From positions 62,001-126,000 of the forward strand of contig CAVWFR010000002.1 in assembly GCA_963754305.1 (NCBI GenBank): a DNA stretch of 64,000 nt. The letters run 5' to 3'. Below, piece by piece: positions 59,883-64,000 of this stretch. Under the pieces are notes generated by a model. The model saw only the letters and a list, made by a program, of their open reading frames with translations, made no database searches and was not told the DNA's origin. The stretch's first letter is position 1. Every line of letters begins with the position of its first letter. The translations under genes and the position numbers were made by a program. Source of the stretch: DATEDA01 sp963754305. GTDB lineage: Bacteria; Pseudomonadota; Gammaproteobacteria; Burkholderiales; SG8-39.

Positions 59883-60109
59883 CGTCCCCTGAAGTGCAGC
59901 GCCTTACCCCGTCCGGTAGCCCCGGGTAAGCCCTTGCAACGCTACCCGCTCGCGCGGCGAACGCCAACCCTACTGACGGCCTAGCTCGTTCCTACACGGT
60001 GGCCCCGTCGTGCTGTCCCTAGGTGGGCGATTACTCTTCGCCGCTACGCGAGGGCAAGCCCACCCGCCCCCCCAGACCGGGAATCGCCGCGCCGGCGGCG
60101 GTTCACTTT

Positions 60110-60376
60110 CTACCCCGCCTGCCCGCCGCAGTGCTTGCGGTAGATCGCCCGCAGCGTCGCGAACTCGCTGAGCGGAGCGGTGGCGATGAACGTCATGAGC
60201 CCGCGGCAGACTTCCGCGACCGGCTTGTGCCGCTTGATCAGGCCGACCGCCTCGTCGAGCTGCTCGAGCGGCACCTGCTGCAAGATTTCGACGACTGTCC
60301 GCTGCGGATCCCGCAGCAACTTCTTGATCTTGATCATCCCCTGTCCCTGCTCGATCTCGCCGGACATCGGTAGCAT
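60110..60376 (-). CDS. Small hypothetical protein
   Basis: An 88-residue soluble protein: MIKIKKLLRDPQRTVVEILQQV, then EQLDEAVGLIKRHKPVAEVCRG and LSEFATLRAIYRKHCGGQ. Start could be the ATG at 60376 or at 60367; neither has a strong ribosome-binding site. The charged helical pattern argues for a real protein, but no family is recognised. Confidence 0.5.
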   Translation of the reverse strand: MLPMSGEIEQGQGMIKIKKLLRDPQRTVVEILQQVPLEQLDEAVGLIKRHKPVAEVCRGLMTFIATAPLSEFATLRAIYRKHCGGQAG

Positions 60377-60663
60377 GGATCGGGCCACGCGGCTTCCCGC
60401 GCCGGGGGCGCGTGGAAGCGGCGACAGGAACTGCCAGGACCTCGTCACTTCGTGCGGCGATCATTTCACCGCCGGGACCTGCCGTGACACCCGTGCCCGC
60501 GGTCAGGCGGGACAAGCGTGCCGTTTGTCACCCCCGAAGCGCGAGGGCGGCGAACGCAACCGCTTCGCGCACGCGAGTTGCTCGTACCCACGCGGCCGGC
60601 GCCGGCTGACGGTAACGCGACATCCGGGAAGAGTCGGCGAGCGCCGAAACGAGGAACACGCCG

Positions 60664-60951
60664 ATGACGAGGACCGACGCGCTCCGCACGGCACTTCTTG
60701 CCGAACGTGAGCCCGCGTCGTGTTGGTCGCACGAGATCCATGAGTTCCTGCAGGGTGCGGCCGGCTGCGCGTTCGAGATGCGCTTTTTCGGCGAGGACCG
60801 ATGGTACCGGACGAGCGCCGACGACGTTGCGCACACGCTCGTGCCCTACCATCCCGACCTCATCGCCTGCCTCGACCGACTGCGTGCCGGCGAGAGCTTG
60901 GCCTCGTGGCTCGCGCTCTATCGGGTGGCGTCTTACACGTTGCGCCGTTAG
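60664..60951 (+). CDS. Small hypothetical protein
   Basis: A 95-residue protein: REPASCWSHEIHEFLQGAAG, EMRFFGEDRWYRTSADDVAH, VPYHPDLIACLDRLRAGES. The aromatic, charged composition looks like a folded protein rather than an out-of-frame reading. A weak ACGAGGAAC precedes the ATG. No family recognised. The 287 bases before it hold no other feature. Confidence 0.5.
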   Translation: MTRTDALRTALLAEREPASCWSHEIHEFLQGAAGCAFEMRFFGEDRWYRTSADDVAHTLVPYHPDLIACLDRLRAGESLASWLALYRVASYTLRR

Positions 60952-61118
60952 CTTGCCGTTGCAAATCGATTTCCCGACCCAACGACGTCGCTAGACGCGG
61001 CGACGCGCGGGCACGCCATCGGGCCAGCGCCGGCTGCGATTCGGCGCGCGAGTGGACGCCGGACCGCACGGCGCCGCGTGCTAGCATGGCGCCCGCTTCC
61101 AGGGACGCGATCGATTCA

Positions 61119-62186
61119 ATGAGCGAGGATTTCACCGGCACGGGGGCGGTTCAGGAGCGCTACCGCTTCGACGTCGCCCGGCTCGAGCCGTTTCTCGCTG
61201 AGCGCATCGCCGGCTTTCGGGGACCGCTCGCCGTCTCGCAATTCAAGGGCGGCCAGTCGAACCCGACTTTCCTTCTCGAGACACCCGGCGCGCGCTACGT
61301 GATGCGATCGAAGCCCGCCCCGGCGGCGAAGCTCCTGCCCTCGGCTCACGCGGTCGACCGGGAGTATCGCGCGATAACCGCGCTCGGACAGACGGGCATG
61401 CCCGTGCCGCGCACCTACTGCCTCTGCGAGGACGAGGGCCTCATCGGCCGCGCGTTCTACGTGATGGAGTTCGTCGCCGGCCGCGTGTTCTGGGAGCAGT
61501 CGCTGCCCGGCCTATCGCCGGCCGGACGCACCGCGATCTACGACGAGATGAACCGTGTGATCGCGCGGCTCCACGGCGTGGACTATCGGGCGATCGGGCT
61601 GGAGACCTTCGGCAAGCCGGGGAACTACTTCCAGCGTCAGATCGACCGCTGGTCGAGGCAGTACCGCGCCTCGGCGACCGACCCGATCCCCGAGATGGAC
61701 CGGCTCATCGAGTGGTTGCCCGGCGCAATCCCGGCGGGCGACGAGACCGCGATCGTGCACGGCGACTTCCGGCTGGACAACCTCGTCTTCCATTCGACCG
61801 AGCCGCGGATTGTCGCGATCCTCGACTGGGAGCTCTCGACGCTCGGCCACCCGCTCGCGGATTTTTCCTACCACTGCATGAGCTGGCACATCCCGCCCGG
61901 GCATTTCCGCGGCATCGCCGGGCTCGACTTCGCGACGCTCGGGATCCCCGCCGAAAGCGACTACGTCGCTGCGTACTGCCGGCGCACCGGCCGCGAACGG
62001 ATCGACAACTGGGACTTCTATCTCGCTTACAACATGTTCCGCCTGGGGGCGATCCTGCAGGGAATCATGAAGCGTGCCCTCGACGGCACCGCCGCGAGCC
62101 CGCAAGCGCTGGACGCCGGCCGGCGCGCGCGCCCGATGGCCGAGCTCGGATGGAAGTACGCGCAGCGTGCCGCCGCGCGCGTGTAG
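61119..62186 (+). CDS. Phosphotransferase family protein (APH type, acyl-CoA-linked)
   Basis: A 355-residue kinase-fold protein of the aminoglycoside-phosphotransferase superfamily, subgroup linked to acyl-CoA dehydrogenases (ACAD10/11-like). The nucleotide part has FKGGQSNPTFLLETPG and YVMRSKP with the lysine; the catalytic loop is VHGDFRLDNLVFH and the metal-binding aspartate is in ILDWELSTLGHPLADF. FGKPGNYFQRQIDRWSRQY is typical of the subgroup. It probably phosphorylates a 4-hydroxyacyl-CoA during fatty-acid-like breakdown. Confidence 0.88.
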   Translation: MSEDFTGTGAVQERYRFDVARLEPFLAERIAGFRGPLAVSQFKGGQSNPTFLLETPGARYVMRSKPAPAAKLLPSAHAVDREYRAITALGQTGMPVPRTYCLCEDEGLIGRAFYVMEFVAGRVFWEQSLPGLSPAGRTAIYDEMNRVIARLHGVDYRAIGLETFGKPGNYFQRQIDRWSRQYRASATDPIPEMDRLIEWLPGAIPAGDETAIVHGDFRLDNLVFHSTEPRIVAILDWELSTLGHPLADFSYHCMSWHIPPGHFRGIAGLDFATLGIPAESDYVAAYCRRTGRERIDNWDFYLAYNMFRLGAILQGIMKRALDGTAASPQALDAGRRARPMAELGWKYAQRAAARV

Positions 62187-62226
62187 ACTCGCGGTGCGCG
62201 AACCCGTCATCTGGAACAGCGACTAC

Positions 62227-62877
62227 ATGCCGAAAGTCTCCCCGTGTTACGCGCTGGTGTACGCGCTCGCGGCCCTGCTGATCGCCGGCTGCACCACGAA
62301 TCCCCGCACCTCGCTCGTCTCGAGTAGCTGGGTCGATCCGAAGGTCCAGGGCACGAAGTTCAGGAAGGTGCTCATCCTCTCGCTCGCGAGCGACGAGTTC
62401 GCGCAGCAGTATTTCCAGGAGGACATGGCGGCCGCGCTCAGGAAGCGCGGGGTGAACGCGGTCGCGTCGGAGCGCTTCTTCACGAACTCGACGCCCCCTG
62501 AGCAGGCGCGGTTCAAGCGGGCGGTCGAGGCCTCCGACGCCGACGCGGTGCTGCTCGCACGGGTGATCGGCGTGGACGAGAAGACGGTCTATACGGCCGG
62601 GATGCTGGTCGGCCCGCTGGGAACGCCCGAGGCGACGGCGGTCGGGATCTACGGCGCCTATGCGCAGGCTTTCGCGCCGACGCGCTACGTCCGCCCGAAC
62701 GACTACACTGTGGCGACCGTGCTGGTGGAGGTGCTGCTCTACGAGACGAAGAGCAAGCGGGCGGTGTGGTCGGCACAGACCAGCATCGCGAATGCCAGGA
62801 GCGGCGATCTCGCACCGGGCGTGGCGCAGTTCGTGAGCGTGGTGGTCGGTGCGATGGACCGCGACAACCTGTTCTGA
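62227..62877 (+). CDS. Lipoprotein of unknown function (DUF4136-like)
   Basis: A 216-residue lipoprotein: signal LAALLIAGC with the lipid-modified cysteine at about residue 22, then SSSWVDPKVQGTKFRKVLILSLASDEFAQQYFQEDMAAALRKRG, VEASDADAVLLARVIGVDEKTVY and YETKSKRAVWSAQTSI. This is a family of periplasmic-facing outer-membrane lipoproteins without known role. It is followed by a CinA-type gene after 14 bases. Confidence 0.8.
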   Translation: MPKVSPCYALVYALAALLIAGCTTNPRTSLVSSSWVDPKVQGTKFRKVLILSLASDEFAQQYFQEDMAAALRKRGVNAVASERFFTNSTPPEQARFKRAVEASDADAVLLARVIGVDEKTVYTAGMLVGPLGTPEATAVGIYGAYAQAFAPTRYVRPNDYTVATVLVEVLLYETKSKRAVWSAQTSIANARSGDLAPGVAQFVSVVVGAMDRDNLF

Positions 62878-62891
62878 GACCGGCGCCGCCC

Positions 62892-63389
62892 GTGGCATCG
62901 CTCACCCCGCTCGGCAGCGTCGCCGGCGAGCTGCTCAAGGCGCGGAAGGAAACGCTCGCGATCGCCGAATCCTCCGCCGGCGGGCTGATCAATGCCGCGC
63001 TGGTCGCCGTGCCGGGCGCGTCCGCCTACTACCTCGGTGGCGGCGTCATCTATACGGTCGCGGGACGGTCCGCGTTGCTCGGCCTGACCGCGGACGACAC
63101 CGCGGGCATGCGCTCGTCGACCGAGCCGTATGCGGAGCTGCTCGCGCGCCGCGTGCGGGCGAACTTCGGCGCCACGTGGGGGCTGAGCGAAACCGGCGCC
63201 AGCGGTCCGACCGGCAACCGCTACGGCGACGCGCCCGGCCACGCCTGCGTCGCGGTGTCCGGCCCGGTCGAGGCAGTGATCACCGTTGAGACGGGCAGCG
63301 CGGATCGGGAGGCCAATATGTGGGTGTTCGCGCGCCGCGCGGTCGAGCTGCTGGAGTCCTGCATCCGGCGAGCGCCGGCGCCGGGCTGA
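62892..63389 (+). CDS. CinA C-terminal domain protein (nicotinamide-nucleotide amidohydrolase)
   Basis: A 165-residue, single-domain CinA-type amidase. TLAIAESSAGGLINAALVAVPGASAYYLGGGVIY is the family signature with the catalytic serine region; LSETGASGPTGNRYGDAPGH follows. It deamidates nicotinamide mononucleotide in NAD recycling. Start is GTG at 62892; GCGCCGCCC upstream is not a good ribosome-binding site, so coupling to the lipoprotein gene is likely. Confidence 0.88.
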   Translation: MASLTPLGSVAGELLKARKETLAIAESSAGGLINAALVAVPGASAYYLGGGVIYTVAGRSALLGLTADDTAGMRSSTEPYAELLARRVRANFGATWGLSETGASGPTGNRYGDAPGHACVAVSGPVEAVITVETGSADREANMWVFARRAVELLESCIRRAPAPG

Positions 63390-63410
63390 GCCGACGCTCC
63401 CGCCGGGGGT

Positions 63411-63791
63411 TCACTTCGGCTGCATCTCCTCGATCACCTCGCGCGCGATCCGGAACGCATCCATCGTCGCCGGGATCCCGCAATAGGCCGCGGTGTGCAA
63501 CAGCACCTCCCGGATCTCGTCGCGCGTGAGGCCGTTGTTGATCGCGCCACGGACGTGAACGCGCAGCTCGTGCGGCCGGTTGAGCGCGGTCAGCATTGCG
63601 AGGTTCATGATGCTGCGCGTCTTGAGCTCGAGTCCGGGGCGGCCCCACGTGGCGCCCCAGCCGAACTCGGTGATGAGGTCCTGGAGCGGCCGGGTGAAAT
63701 CGTCCGCCGCGGCGAGCGCGGCATCGACGTATCGGTCGCCGAGGACCTTCCGCCGCGTCTGATTGCCGAGATCGTAGGTCGCCTTGTCCAT
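63411..63791 (-). CDS. Carboxymuconolactone decarboxylase family protein
   Basis: A 126-residue AhpD-like fold protein: KVLGDRYVDAALAAADDF, LITEFGWGATWGRPGLELKTRSIMNLAMLTALNRPHELRVHVRGAINNG, EIREVLLHTAAYCGIPATMDAFR. This is the PcaC/4-carboxymuconolactone decarboxylase group rather than the thiol-active AhpD proteins, since the CxxC motif is absent. It follows a GMC-type oxidoreductase gene on the same strand. Confidence 0.87.
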   Translation of the reverse strand: MDKATYDLGNQTRRKVLGDRYVDAALAAADDFTRPLQDLITEFGWGATWGRPGLELKTRSIMNLAMLTALNRPHELRVHVRGAINNGLTRDEIREVLLHTAAYCGIPATMDAFRIAREVIEEMQPK

Positions 63792-63813
63792 GCCATCTCT
63801 CCTCGAGTGGAAG

Positions 63814-64000
63814 TCAGGTTGCCGCCAACGGCGCCGGAGGCTCGATCGATCCGCCAGTCGCCCGGCTCCCGCCCGGCGCCGCGGGCGCGAGCAGGGGCTT
63901 GCCGAGAATCAAATCCGCGGCCTTCTCCGCGATCATTACCACCGCCGCGTTGATGTTGCCGCCGGGCATGTCCGGGATCACCGAAGCGTCGACGACCCGC
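63814..64000 (-). CDS. GMC oxidoreductase, C-terminal part (5' end outside window)
   Basis: The visible 62 codons begin RVVDASVIPDMPGGNINAAV and continue VMIAEKAADLILGKPLL, the closing FAD-binding segment of glucose-methanol-choline oxidoreductases (family form RVVDASVMP...NTNAPTIMIAEKAADMI). The active-site histidines lie upstream, outside the window. A proline- and alanine-rich tail follows before the stop. Likely co-transcribed with the carboxymuconolactone decarboxylase-like gene. Confidence 0.85.
   Translation of the reverse strand, partial: RVVDASVIPDMPGGNINAAVVMIAEKAADLILGKPLLAPAAPGGSRATGGSIEPPAPLAAT

Overview
The window looks like chromosomal DNA from an uncultured or poorly known betaproteobacterium, probably Burkholderiales-like. 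This rests on very high GC, dense gene packing, five tripartite-tricarboxylate (Bug/TctC) receptors without membrane partners, a TRAP transporter, a class GN sortase with its VIT/VWA target, and many CoA, aromatic and amino-acid catabolism genes. No phage structural genes, CRISPR array or rRNA were seen. The first gene (spermidine synthase-like) and the last (GMC oxidoreductase) are cut by the window ends.

Layout. 0-10 kb: class II aldolase, gluconokinase, an exported methyltransferase-fold protein with an amino-acid permease, a secreted alpha/beta-hydrolase-family protein, an exported amidohydrolase and a quinone-oxidoreductase-like dehydrogenase. 10-13.3 kb: a TRAP operon (receptor, small and large permease) with strong RNA hairpins before and after the receptor gene. 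13.4-16.8 kb: a second exported methyltransferase paralogue, an internally deleted enoyl-CoA hydratase, and a partner-switching locus (STAS antagonist plus one polypeptide joining kinase, cNMP-binding and PP2C-phosphatase domains), broken by several single-base frameshifts. 17-21.9 kb: divergent Bug receptors, an ABC exporter and a nitroreductase.

21.9-31.5 kb is the accessory region. It opens with the 3' part of a tRNA-Asn gene followed by a terminator, then a ParE-type toxin-antitoxin pair flanked by inverted repeats, an MFS exporter and a frameshifted Bug receptor. Between 25.5 and 28.9 kb the minus strand reads like a sedentary integron array: a small membrane-protein gene and a dsrE-like gene, each followed by attC-type sites. 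Two IS110-family, IS1111-type elements (one complete but frameshifted, one a 3' remnant) each sit next to an attC simple site in the same register. Their long 3' non-coding ends are candidates for the guide RNA (seekRNA/bridge RNA) of this transposon group. A divergent LysR/Bug pair with an operator-like palindrome follows.

31.5-64 kb is mostly conserved metabolic sequence: a heme-degrading-like protein, cytochrome c, a Tat-exported amidohydrolase, an FAD amine oxidase, a tiny lysine-rich peptide unit with its own promoter and terminator, the sortase/VIT-VWA pair, two PYROXD2/phytoene-desaturase-like oxidoreductases flanking a ketopantoate-reductase-like gene and a Bug receptor, a GcvT-like aminomethyltransferase, a very large ATPase-BTAD regulator, an SDR, a DSD1-type PLP enzyme, an MFS transporter, an AraC regulator, a threonine-dehydratase-like enzyme, a degenerate trypsin/PDZ protein, an intradiol dioxygenase, a phosphotransferase, a CinA-type amidase and a carboxymuconolactone-decarboxylase-like protein.

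Single-base frameshifts recur in otherwise well-conserved genes (14.8-16.6, 24.7, 27.6-27.8, 42.8, 49.3 and 55.7 kb). They may be real decay or residual assembly indels, and this should be settled before any of these genes is called dead. All identifications were made by eye; no database search was run.
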